This document shows, piece after piece, positions 24,758 through 35,021 of a DNA stretch of 64,000 bases. Within the stretch, counting starts at the first letter, position 1; each line of letters opens with the position of its first letter. Under the pieces are notes generated by a model. It made no database searches, was not told the DNA's origin, and saw only the letters and a list, made by a program, of their open reading frames with translations. The position numbers were made by a program, and so were the translations under genes. This stretch comes from Orobanche coerulescens (taxonomy: Eukaryota; Streptophyta; Magnoliopsida; Lamiales; Orobanchaceae): assembly GCA_033398695.1 (NCBI GenBank), contig CM065814.1:81920358-81984357 (forward strand), in the 5' to 3' direction.

Positions 24758-25231
24758 ATATATCTGATAACTTATATTTTTAACAATTGATATTTAACTC
24801 AGGGGAGTTACTATTTTCAAAATAGAAATCTATTTTTCAGGGGGAGTTTTTACCCGTTAATTGCCATAATTTTTATTAGCAATTTTATTGATTATTATTG
24901 CACGTTTTGATTATGACAAAAGGGTGAGGGAGTATGAGAAAGAGGGAGAAGATGTCGATAAAAATGATGGGAGTAGAAGATTACGAGTCAGGGAAGAATG
25001 ACGAGAAAAATATAAAATATCCTGATAATGAAAGGAGGAGAAAAGACGAAAGAGAAGAAAGTCGAAATTAAAAGTAGAAGCTGAAATAGGAAAAAAATAT
25101 GAGAAGGAGTTAAAAAGGAGAAAAGAAAAGATGGGGAGAAGAAAACTAACGAAACGGACAAAGCCGAAAACTTTGATCTGTAATGTTTTATATTTTCGCA
25201 GGTATAAAAATCTCATCAAAAAGGGGGAGAT
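24758..25231 (+). other. SireGAG-1 purine-rich 3' region and polypurine tract
   Basis: There is no coding domain. Two GGGGAG-type tracts (near 24803 and 24840) precede a strongly purine-biased stretch at about 24905-25145. The primer for plus-strand synthesis is the tract AAAAAGGGGGAGA ending at 25230, one base before the LTR. Several polypurine tracts before the 3' LTR are a known Sirevirus habit. Confidence 0.75.
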
Positions 25232-26476
25232 TGTTGGAGTATTATATCCATATAATCATAAATTAGTTTTGATGATGAATTGTCGATCAATCCAAAACAA
25301 CAAAGGAATCAATAAGACGAAGCAAAACAACGAAAGAGTCGAAGACATTTGAAACAGACCTGAAAAGTCACCTGATGACTTAGCACATGCTACGGACAAA
25401 GATTAACGCACGCTAAGAAGGTCACCTGATGTCTCACTTGAAGAGTCACCTGATGGATAACATGCGCAACACAGTGATAACAACGCAAGCTAAATGACTG
25501 AGTTAGCGCACGCTACAGATGAAGGCTAATGCACGCTAACGAAGGAATATATCCATTGTAAAGAATTTCAACGCGGAGATCACGCGGTCAGTCAACAAAT
25601 CTGAAAAGTGAAGTTTGAACAAGATAGCGCACGCTACAAAGAAAACTTAGCACACACTTAGTTTGAATTATGTCCGTTGGACAGAAGACTTTCATGCATC
25701 AGACTGTTATGAGTGAAAACCAGATAGCGCACGCTAAGGAACATAGTTAGTGCATGCTAACAAAAGACGAAGAAGCTACTGGACTATAGAAAAGAGCAGT
25801 TAACGTACATAACCATGCATATTAACGTACATAAGAGGATTTAGCACACGCTAAAGAAGAGAAATAGCACACGCTAATGAAGTCAACTAGTAACGGCTAG
25901 TTGAGAGAATTTGCCTATAAATACCAAGTCATTTGGTATCATTCTACACAACAGCTACAGGCAAATCTCATATTGATTATATATCAGTGTATACATTATT
26001 GTTGTTGTATTTGTGCTTAATTGATAAGTGTTTGAGTATCATACACGAAAACATACACGAGAGGAAAGATACAGATTGTAGATTGACTCGGTGTTATTAG
26101 GATCGTTGATCCGGCATTATAGAATCATATCTAAATCCAAGTGTGGTTTGTCTAGTATGCATCGAAAGCTAGATAGGTTGCTTCCTTGTCTAATAGAAAA
26201 TAAAAACAGTTTATCTTGGACCGACATAAAGACAAGAGTGTAACGGTTTATCTCGGACCAATAGACCGATAGAAGACGAGATACAGAGGTTGATCTTAAG
26301 CCTGTAGAAAAATATACGGAGAGATGACATAGGCACGTTTGGCTGAACCTCTATAAATCTTGTGTCATTTATCTTCTGCAAGTTAATTACGCGTCTGCAA
26401 CGCAAAAGAGTTTGTAAACTCTACAATACTCCGCAATATTATCCACTATTCTAAGTGGGGTACCAATTTTTCAACA
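25232..26476 (+). repeat. SireGAG-1 3' LTR
   Basis: A complete 1.25-kb LTR, TGTTGGAG to TTCAACA, followed by TSD ATCAA at 26477-26481. It has the motif array (25379-25880), TATAAATA (25916-25923) and the inverted repeat after the TATA box. Confidence 0.9.
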
Positions 26477-26481
26477 ATCAA

Positions 26482-27480
26482 CATTGAGTTGATTGGCCTT
26501 AAAGGATAAAGCATTCCACGCAAAACTAGATTCTTTGACAAAGAGACAGGTAATTGGTAGGTAGTGCTAGCCTCACCAAGTGTAAATCCTGTAGGACATA
26601 ATATAAACCTTTGTCAGTAAGCGTAATGAAAATAATAAAGTCCTGAAGTACAATGCTCGAAAGTTCTCATAAACGCCGTGGAATTGATTGAGGAGACGTA
26701 CTCTCCCTTAAGCTACTTCATTAGCTTAGTAATTTCCGAAGGACTGGAAATGCACCTCAAAAATGAGGTTAGTGATATCTCTATGTGGATCTTAATGTAG
26801 AGATATATATGAAAGTGCTTGATGGCATTTCATTACCCAAGTTAAGTGACTCTAGACCACGGAGTGCGTTGCAGTACAATTGAAACGCTCACTTTATGGA
26901 TTAAAACAATTCGGGTGGATGTGGTATACCCGCCTAAGTGACTACTTGACTAGAAGTGGATATAAGAACGACGAATTGTGTCCCAATGTATTTAATAAGA
27001 AAACAAGTTCCGAATTAGCAATTGTAGCTGTATATGTCGTCGATATGAACATAATCGGTACTCTTGACGAATAAGAGAAACCGCAGCTATCTAAATTCTG
27101 AATTTGAGATGAATGATCTAGGAAGACTCGGTCTTATCTAGGGATTGAGCTAGAATATCGAGCTATTGGAATCCTCATCCACCCATATGCCTATGTCCAG
27201 AAGAAAATCAGGCGTTTTAACATGAACAAGGCATATACGGTTAGCACTCCCATGATCGGTCCTAGTTTGAACTTGAAGAAAGATCCATTTCATTCTAAGG
27301 AATGTGACGAAGAGCTTTTGGGAGACAAAATTAACTATCTAAAGTGTAATAGGTGAATTATTGCACTTGGCTCAGTATATTCGACCCAATATAGCTTCCT
27401 CAATGAACTTGTTGGCTAAATATAATTCTGAGCCCATGCAACATCATTGGAATGATATCAAAAATATCTTTTGATACCTC
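26482..27480 (+). pseudogene. Copia-1 reverse transcriptase fragment
   Basis: This is the RT part of the old Copia-1 element, between the SireGAG-1 and Copia-2 insertions. Across several frames it shows ELIEETYSPLSYF (about 26686-26720), LISLVISEGLEM-like sequence, RSLYGLKQFGWMWY (from about 26886), and VFNKKTSSELAIVAVYV. The catalytic YVDD reads YVVD at about 27030-27045, so one Asp is lost. Downstream are YLGIELEY-like sequence and TVSTPMIG. Many stops are present. The RNase H continues at 37002, on the other side of Copia-2. Confidence 0.88.
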
Positions 27481-27485
27481 ATATG

Positions 27486-29417
27486 TGTTAGGAGTATGCC
27501 CTCGAATTCCACTCAGAGGATGTTGAGTGAGGGCATTATACTTTTAATTATGTAAATCATTAATATAAGGCAATGTATGTTTCTTTATTTACTGGCAGTT
27601 ACTGGCATTCCTAACTCGTAAATATACATATAGAAACTAGTCCTTGTATTTGAGAGCAAAACGTTCCACCCCTTATTAGATAAGGGGGTCGGCACTGGAA
27701 AGGTTTATAGCTCAAATACTTAATTGTTCGCAAGTCGATGAAACTTGACTGGGCGTTAAGTTTATGTGAAGACTTGTATGACGTGTTTTTTGACATGGAG
27801 AGTGCCTGTCGGACACTAATGGTTAGTGGGAGCACACGTTATAGGTATGCTAATTGGATTAGTATACTCGAATCGACTCACCCTCGATTCGTCACACGGA
27901 TTTCACTCCGGGACAGTCAATGACGGAATCGAAAGGTTGTGAAACCTTCGACTTGAGGATTTAGTAGGGATGTGCTTGTGACGTTAAGATTTTCATTAGA
28001 GTAGTTCGACTCTATAAACCGGGAGGTGGGAGTCAACCTCGACGTGCATCTTAACGGGTAAATAGTAGGTCCTACTGAATACCAAGATAGAATTCTTTCT
28101 CCCGTTAGTGAGCGGGTTATATGTCCTATGCGGTTATTGGCAGATGAGATCATAAGTCTTTGGACAAAGCATTGGAGCTAGTTGTATTGGATACATGAGA
28201 GCTCAATGATCTCGATTTGCATTAACACATGCATAGCATCAAGTGCAGATGGGGTTTGACTGACTGTGACCCTATAACTGAATCGGGATGTTTAAAAGAA
28301 GGGTTACGTATACTGATATTCATGACAGAGTGGTTCTTGAATGATCCCAATCATTCGTTCTCAGTTGGGGTACAGTGTAGGTCGCCAGGCTGGCTAGGTG
28401 GTGCTACTACTCTTTGGTTCCTCCCATTGCTGACTGAGACAGACCTACCGAGTCGCGCAATAGGATTGACGACGGAATGTATCAAGCTTATTATCTCATT
28501 ATGAATATTAGATATTAGATATCTAATTTGGGACATTGGATGTCTAAATTGATTTATTGGATAAATTGATATGCGGCCTAATGGATTAAATAAATTACTG
28601 GGTGATTAATTTAATTCATGAATATAATTATTTCTTGGAGAAATTAATTATGTTATTATGTATTTAATATGATTAATTAATTGGATTAATTAATCGATAT
28701 AAATACATCGGAACGGAATTGGAGTTTATCTGTTTGGACTGTCGGGAGTCCGAAACGAACCGAACTCGTTGGATTCCTTCGAGAGGCTGGCCCCACTTTT
28801 TGATCTCTTACCTTTAGTCTTATTCTTGCTTTGGTGGGTGAGGACTAATCACCTTAGAGATTTTATATCTCTTAAAATAACGTATAATTGATTTTGTGGG
28901 ATTTGGAACAAGAATATAATGAAGACTATTCCTCACTCTAACACAATACAATCAGCCGTAAGTTTAGTTTTGAGAGAGAGAAAATAGTTTTCTCAATTGT
29001 CTTCCTCTTGGAGAAAATTCAAGATACATTGAGAGATATATATTATACACTTAGAGTGCAATAACAAAAGTCTTCATCACTTGATTCTAGCCATAACCTT
29101 AGAGGTTAATCGGGTGTTGTCATTCCATTCGTTTCTCCGGCGCGTGGCAAGTAGAGACGCGGTGCTTTCGGCGTTGGATCATTCAAGTGCTTGGAGTGCT
29201 TCGGATCGTAGAGAATTCAAGTAAAGCTTGGGGAATAGCTCAAGAGAAGGATACCATTTAATCAACGGACTTCAAGGGTGAGTTTCTTACAACTCTTATT
29301 TTTTGTTTATATATTCGTATATACGTAGCTCGATCGATCCTCGTAGGGATTTGGATCGAATTAATTTTCGTTTTACCGCTTCTGCTGGGCCTTTGTTTTA
29401 GGCACCGAATCCCAACA
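27486..29417 (+). repeat. Copia-2 5' LTR
   Basis: It starts TGTTAGGAG and ends CGAATCCCAACA. TATAAATA at 28698-28705, in a very AT-rich stretch, is the likely promoter. A related LTR in reverse orientation (Copia-3) lies from 37834 onward. Confidence 0.92.
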
Positions 29418-29418
29418 G

Positions 29419-29430
29419 TGGTATCGGAGC
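29419..29430 (+). other. Copia-2 primer-binding site
   Basis: TGGTATCGGAGC lies one base after the LTR. It is a Met-tRNA type site with the same CGG variant as SireGAG-1. Confidence 0.85.
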
Positions 29431-31094
29431 GTAGGTCTTGCGATCATATACACGATATTAACATTTGGAATGCTTGATTAGATGGTGAATGATTTGGAAT
29501 CATTTTAGTCATAATCGTGGTATATGTTTTTACGTTCGTTGTAGTTATATTTTTTCGTAAGTTTATGTCTAAATATAAATCTTAATTTCTTGGAAATATG
29601 ATTTATATTGAACATATGAATGTTGAAAAATATAGATATTGGATATCCGGTCGAAAAACTAGCCCCGAATCGCCGTTGGACGGTCCAGGAGTGGTCCGGA
29701 AGAAGGGGGCCGCGGCCCAGGGCTCGGGGGCCGCGGCCCAGGGCTGCTGGGCAGCCCACAGTAAGTCTTGGGTGGGGCCGCGGCCCGAGGCTCGAGGTCC
29801 GCGGCCCAGCTCGAGTGCCGCGGCCCGAGCTGGCGGCCCACTTCTTTACTGGCTCGTTTCGGGCGCGGTCCAGCCCCTTTTCGGACCCGTTTCGGGCTTG
29901 TTTTCTTTGTGTATTCCTAAAAATGATATCCCACATTTTAAATTGGATTTAATATGATTAAAATGATTTATGGTATTTCATTTTATAAGGTAATATTGAT
30001 TAATTGGAATACTTGTGATCGACCAAATTATTTGAACGTTTTTCATATTACCGGTTGTGTGAATCGATTGGATTGGTTCGTATTATTGATTGGATCAATG
30101 TATCTCTACGCTTTCCATTTATTTAGTATTTATTGGATGAATGCTTTTGAAAGGGGATATGGTTCGTGGACTTAGTTCTTGAATCGTTCGTTTTATTCGA
30201 TTGGGTTGTAAAGGTCGTTTTGAGCCTATTTATTTTACTAGAAATATTTGTATCTAGGATACAATTTTTAATGTAAAATTTATATGTAATGACAAAGACC
30301 GGAGGAAGATCCGTTTCGAGAAGATGAAGATTCAAGACGAAGACTTTTAATTAAATTACGGAGTTTTTTGTTTTCTAGGAACGGTCCATGAACCACATGT
30401 TGGTAGCAACTAGGTTGTGAATGGTTTTTTCATATTGTATGAATGCCACAAACGCGCTAAAATGATTAATGTGCAAAGTGTAACGTTAATCGTGAAAATT
30501 CTCCCATGATAAATTATTAAGTTTATAAGGTTTCAAGGTTTTCCTTCCCTCCATCGAGTTTTCGGGAAATTAAAATCTAAACCGGATGTGATATGCTTCT
30601 GAGTTATTGGGGTAGTCGTTCGGGGAGGATGGATAAATTACCGAGAGCGCATTGGATGCCTTCGGTTGGAGCAAATTTTATCCCTAGAAACCTGATAGGT
30701 TGCCGGATAAGATTCAATTGTGAAACTGATTTGGGTCGATGGTATAAACTAACTTGTTCACGAACCATAGTAACCGTATAGGTTGAGGGGAGTGAACAAG
30801 GGGAAAAAGAAGATTGAATCATCTATTAGATGGGTTGGTGTTGGACACCACTTTATGAAAATTAATAGACTAGAAACCTGTTCGGTTGCCCTCTATTAAG
30901 ATTTATAAAGAACTCGATCACCACTATGAAGTAGAGCGACGATACTTCCGGATTTCACATGGGAGTGTGTTATTCCGATAAAAATATTGGGATATGGGTA
31001 ACAAGAATAGAAAAGACCTTAATTCTATACTCAGAACATAATTAAACGAGTCACTAATTAATCTGTTATACTTAATGCAGACATAACTCTCAAT
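29431..31094 (+). other. Copia-2 untranslated leader (1.66 kb)
   Basis: There is no gag or pol motif. The stretch between primer site and gag is unusually long. It contains a GC-rich palindrome cluster (29690-29850) in an otherwise AT-rich region. The reading frames crossing the cluster on both strands are by-products of its composition. Confidence 0.7.
29690..29850. repeat. GC-rich repeat cluster with GGCCGCGGCCC palindromes
   Basis: The block GGCCGCGGCCC or a one-base variant recurs about five or six times within ~160 bases, and the core GGGCCGCGGCCC is self-complementary. GGGGCCGCGGCCC copies alternate with GGGCTCGGGG-like spacers. The RNA would fold strongly, and packaging or dimerisation signals of retroelements lie in this region. 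The function here is unproven. Confidence 0.7.
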
Positions 31095-31922
31095 ATGAAA
31101 ATGAATCCACTCGCAATTCTACTCGAGAAGAACACCCTGATTGGACCTAACTTTGTGGACTGGCGCCGCAATCTGATGATTGTCCTCAGTATAGAGGCAC
31201 TGGGATACGTCGTGGAGACGGACATTCCGGTGCCTGTGCGGACCAGAGCCAATCAGGAAGAGATCGAAAACCACGAAAAGTGGGTTAAAGATGACATAAA
31301 AGTCCGTGCTTATATGATGGCTTCTATGTCTAATGAGCTTCAGAGAGCTCATGAGAAAATGACTTCTGCTGGGCAGATTCTATCTCACTTAACCGAGCTT
31401 TATGGTGAGCACAGCAGAACTGCTAGATATGAGATATCCAAGCAACTGTTCGGTGCAAGGATGAAGGAAGGTGCGAAGGTTGTGGAACACGTCCTCAAAA
31501 TGATATCCATGATCGAGAGATTGGAAGCTCTTGGTTTTAAAATGGATACTTCTCTCCAAACCGACCTTATCCTTCAGTCTCTCCCTGATTCCTTCTCACA
31601 GTTTGTTATGAACTTCAACTGCAATGAGATTGCATGTAACTTAGCTGGGCTAATGAACAAACTGGTGACCGCTCAGTCTCAGATGAAGACTCCGCGGATG
31701 AAGGAGTCTGCCCTTGTGATTTCTTCTGGACTTCGGAAGTCTAAGAATAAGAATAAAAAAACCAAGAAGCAGACTGGACCAGAAGTTAAGGACCTTAAAG
31801 GAAAGGGCAAGGCCCTGATGGTTAAAAAGAACAAGAAGAAGAAGGATGCTTGTCTCAAGTGCGGTGAGCTGGGCCACTGGGCTAGAGATTGTCCGATTCT
31901 TCATCGCACTTCAGGTACATAA
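31095..31922 (+). CDS. Copia-2 gag, intact frame (275 aa)
   Basis: Gag forms the virus-like particle. The frame from 31095 is uninterrupted. The opening has PLAILLEKNTLIGPNFVDW, a common start for this copia gag type. The UBN2-like capsid region covers roughly residues 20-190, including EKWVKDDIKVRAYM and LILQSLPDSFSQFV. A Lys-rich linker (about 210-250) precedes one zinc knuckle near the C-terminus, CLKCGELGHWARDC (CX2CX4HX4C complete). The frame stops before the protease, so this copy would make Gag only unless frames shift. The start is chosen because it is the first Met and fits the family. Confidence 0.9.
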   Translation: MKMNPLAILLEKNTLIGPNFVDWRRNLMIVLSIEALGYVVETDIPVPVRTRANQEEIENHEKWVKDDIKVRAYMMASMSNELQRAHEKMTSAGQILSHLTELYGEHSRTARYEISKQLFGARMKEGAKVVEHVLKMISMIERLEALGFKMDTSLQTDLILQSLPDSFSQFVMNFNCNEIACNLAGLMNKLVTAQSQMKTPRMKESALVISSGLRKSKNKNKKTKKQTGPEVKDLKGKGKALMVKKNKKKKDACLKCGELGHWARDCPILHRTSGT

Positions 31923-33233
31923 CTTTTAGTTTTGGAAACAAATTGTTCTGCTACTGTATTTTCCACTTCTGAATCTTGGATTACGTGCTAGTTCTCATAT
32001 TTGTATCGTGAATCAGGATCTGGAACAAAGTAGGAAGCTTGGAGCTGGAGAAGTTATGATCACAGTCGGAAGCGGGCATAGTGTCGAGGCGACCGACATA
32101 GGATCACTTCTTTTGGGTTTAGAATCCGGCTTTGTTTTGACTTTAGAAGATGTACTTGTTTTGCCCAAGGGGCACAAAAACATTGTATCTATTCTGGTCA
32201 TGGACCGAAAAGGCTTTTCATTTTTCATTGGTGATGGTTCCTGCAAAATTTATTTTAGAAATAAACTAGTGGGTACTGCTACATTGTTGAATGGATTGTA
32301 TCATCTAAATCTCAGCAACAAAGTAGTTTTGAATACTATGACTAGAAAACGTGGTAGGGATGAAACCAATCAAGTTTTGAAATGGCATCTTAGACTTGGT
32401 CATGTTGGTCAGACCAAGGTTTACAAGATGGAAAAAGATGGACTTATGGGTCCATTGGGATAAGATCCCTTTCCTACTTGTGAATCTTGCCTTAAAGGCA
32501 AAATGACTAAGTCCCCCTTCACAGGGACTTTTGAAAGAGCCGCTGATAAACTGAGATTAATCCATACCTACGTATGTGGTGCTTTGGAAGCAGCATGTGA
32601 CGGATATCAATATTTCATTACGTTTACGGATGATCATACTAGGTATGATTATGTATACTTAATGAAACATAAATCCGAGGCCTTTGAGAAATTCGAGGAA
32701 TTCAAGGCCCTAGTCGAAAAACAAACTGGTGATCATATCAAAGAACTTCAGTCGGACCGAGGTGGAAAGTATATGAGTACGGAGTTTGACGAGTTCCTTA
32801 AGGAACATGGAATAGTTTCACAACTAACACCTCCATGTACTCCTCAGTTAAATGGTGTGTCAGAAAGAAGGAACCGGACCTTGTTGAACATGGTCCGTTT
32901 CATGATGGGCTATACTGACTTACCGATTTACTTGTGGGGGTATGCACTCCTGACTGCCGCTTACATCTTGAACAAATGTCCTTCCAAATCTATTCATAAA
33001 CCTCCACATGAGATGTGGAGGGCAGGAAACCAAGTCTTAATCATATTAGGATTTGGGGATGTCCCGCCTATGTCAAGAAGACTAAGGTGGAGAAGTTGGA
33101 AGCTAGGTCCGCGAAGGGACGTTTCATTGGATTCCCGTCTAGGATGATGGGATATCTATTCTACATGCCCGAAGATCGAAAGATCGTTGTTGCTTTACAA
33201 GCACACTTCCTGGAAGATGAGTTCATTCAGTAA
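31923..33233 (+). pseudogene. Copia-2 protease remnant and integrase
   Basis: The protease motif that should read D(S/T)GASSHIC is damaged: only RASSHIC is readable near 31986-32006, so the catalytic Asp is gone. GAG-pre-integrase follows (WHLRLGHVGQTK, near 32383). A TAA at 32461-32463 cuts the zinc-binding region before CESCLKGK. In the integrase core, the first catalytic Asp is Tyr (HTYVCG, where the family has HTDVCG). The second Asp (QSDRGG) and the Glu (NGVSERRNRT) remain. A frameshift near 33020-33045 leads to the C-terminal part (IWGCPAYVKK, about 33050-33090), and a stop follows at 33231. An enzyme from this copy would be inactive. Confidence 0.88.
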
Positions 33234-34429
33234 GGCGGAGCAGGTAGCAGTATTTCTTTAGAAAAATATAATGAAACTCCTCGGGAGACACCTGTGCAAG
33301 AAACTGGAACCGAATCTTCTGAAACAAAAGTACAACCACCTCGTAGGTCTAGTAGGGTGTCTCGTTTACCTGAGAGGTATGGGCTTGTGCACTTGGAGGA
33401 GTGGGGTCCCCATGAGGTTCCAAGTGATAGCCAAGAGACCGACCCAACGACCTATGACCAAGCGATGGTGGATGTAGACTCCAAGAAATGGCGTGAAGCT
33501 ATGGAAGCTGAGATAGACTTGATGTATGTCAATCAGGTCTGGACTCTAGTAGACCGCCCCAAGGGCATAGTGCCTATTGGGAACAAGTGGATCTACAAGA
33601 AAAAGACTGATGGTGATGGCAAGGTTGACGCCTATAAGGCCAGGCTTGTGGCAAAGGGTTATACCCAGAAAGAAGGGATCGATTACCACGATACCTTCTC
33701 GCCCATAGCCATGATCAAGTCTATTCGCATGATGCTTGCTATAGCTGCCTACCACGATTATGAGATATGGAAAATGGATGTAAATACGGCTTTCCTTAAT
33801 GGATTCCTCGAGGAGGAAATCTATATGGAGCAGCCTAAAGGCTTTGTGTCCGAAGTCGATATTCAGAAAGTGTGCAGCTTCAGCGTTCCATTTATGGACT
33901 GAAGCAAGCATCGCGTAGTTGGAGCCTTTGTTTTGACAAAGCGGTCAAAGAGTTTGACTTAGTACGAAATGAAGAGGAACCTTATGTATACAAGAGGGTT
34001 AGTGGGAGCAAGATCGCATTCTTAGTACTATATGTGGATGACATTCTACTAATAGGAAATGATGTGGGAATGCTCAGTTCTGTGAAAGCTTGGCTTTCGA
34101 GTAATTTCTCCATGAAAGACTTGGTAGAAGCAACCTATATTCTTGGTATTCGGCTCTACCGGGATAGAGCGAAGAGAACAATAGGTCTCTCCCAAGCCCT
34201 CTATATAGATAAGATCTTAAAGCGATTTAAGATGGATGATTCTAAAAGAGGGTTCCTACTGATGGGACATGGAATAAAACTCTCCTTGAAGATGTGTCCT
34301 CAAAGTGAGGAACAACGAAAGGAAATGAGTAATATACCATATGCTTCGGCCGTGGGTAGCCTTATGTATGCTATGTTGTGTACAAGACCTGACATCGCGT
34401 ATGCTGTAAGCATGGTGAGTAGGTTTTAG
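33234..34429 (+). pseudogene. Copia-2 reverse transcriptase
   Basis: After a linker with PRRSSRVSRLPERYG-type sequence, the RT begins near 33490 (WREAMEAEIDLM). It shows KWIYKKKTDGDGKV, ARLVAKGYTQKEGIDY and the palm motif KMDVNTAFLNG. A frameshift near 33880 moves to the next frame at RSIYGLKQASRSW. The catalytic YVDD is intact (about 34031-34042, LYVDDILLIGND). The frame ends at TAG 34427-34429 within SRF-x-ENPG, where relatives have Gln. RT catalytic residues survive, but the protein is split. Confidence 0.9.
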
Positions 34430-35006
34430 GAAAACCCAGGTAGGGAACATTGGACTGCCATAAAGAACGTTCTCAAGTACTTAAGAAGGACTAGAGATAT
34501 GGTTCTGATGTATGGCGGTGGAGAATTGGATGTGGTGGGATTCACTGATTCGGACTTCCAAGGACTGAAGGACGACTCGATGTCTACTTCTGGCTACATA
34601 TTTACTCTTAATGGAGGAGCAGTATCTTGGCGTAGCACCAAGAAAAGCACGACTGCTGATTCCACTTGTCAGGCTGAGTATCAAGCAGCCTCGGAAGGAA
34701 GGGTTCTGGATTAAGAAGTTTCTGGGAGAACTTCAAGTGATACCATGTGCTGAGCTGCCTGTTCCGCTGTTCTGCGACAAAGACGGAGCTGTAGCGCAGG
34801 CCAAGGAGCCGAGGTTTCATAGCAGCACCAAACATATTGAGATGAAGTATTTCGTGAGAGAATTTGTTCGCAAGGGATATATTGTGCTGCACAGAGTAGA
34901 CTCGGCCGACAACGTCACTGATCCACTGACCAAGCCACTTTCTCAGACTAGCTTGGAGCATCATCTGGAGAACATAGGTATTAGATACCATAGTGTGTGG
35001 CATTGA
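34430..35006 (+). pseudogene. Copia-2 RNase H
   Basis: RNase H removes the RNA template. The start part (GFTDSDFQGLKDD near 34540) has the catalytic Asp context TDSD, and SGYIFTLNGGAVSW follows. A frameshift near 34690 moves to the frame ending at 35006. That part includes LFCDKDGAVAQAKEP, HIEMKYFVREFV and NVTDPLTKPLSQ, the usual copia RNase H C-terminus. The stop at 35006 is five bases before the polypurine tract, as expected for a copia element. Confidence 0.9.
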
Positions 35007-35010
35007 GTGC

Positions 35011-35020
35011 AAGTGGGAGA
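35011..35020 (+). other. Copia-2 polypurine tract
   Basis: AAGTGGGAGA lies one base before the 3' LTR start at 35022. It is the likely primer for plus-strand DNA synthesis. Confidence 0.8.
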
Positions 35021-35021
35021 T

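Larger units (their letters stand above)
3470..26476 (+). mobile_element. SireGAG-1: gag-only Sirevirus-like LTR retrotransposon, interrupted
   Basis: It starts with TGTTGG at 3470 and ends with TCAACA at 26476. The 5-bp TSD ATCAA is at 3465-3469 and 26477-26481, inside Copia-1. Parts are a 5' LTR in two pieces (3470-3694 and 21958-23157), a primer-binding site at 23160, a gag pseudogene, a purine-rich 3' region, a polypurine tract and the 3' LTR (25232-26476). No protease, integrase, RT or RNase H is present between gag and the 3' LTR. The gag resembles Sirevirus gag, so this is a non-autonomous element of the TR-GAG type. LARD-A interrupts the 5' LTR. Confidence 0.85.

Noticed and set aside
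24911..25219. Phe/Ser/Leu-rich minus-strand frame (also 55828-56283)
   Set aside because: It is the complement of a purine-rich tract; composition alone explains the open frame and the residues.
28229..28536. Frames in the Copia-2 LTR (also 27738-27923, 35274-35459)
   Set aside because: They are inside LTRs, short, and match no gag or pol domain; presence in both LTRs follows from duplication.
29505..29957. Pro/Arg/Gly-rich frames on both strands
   Set aside because: They come from the GC-rich palindrome cluster in the Copia-2 leader, which lacks stop codons on both strands.
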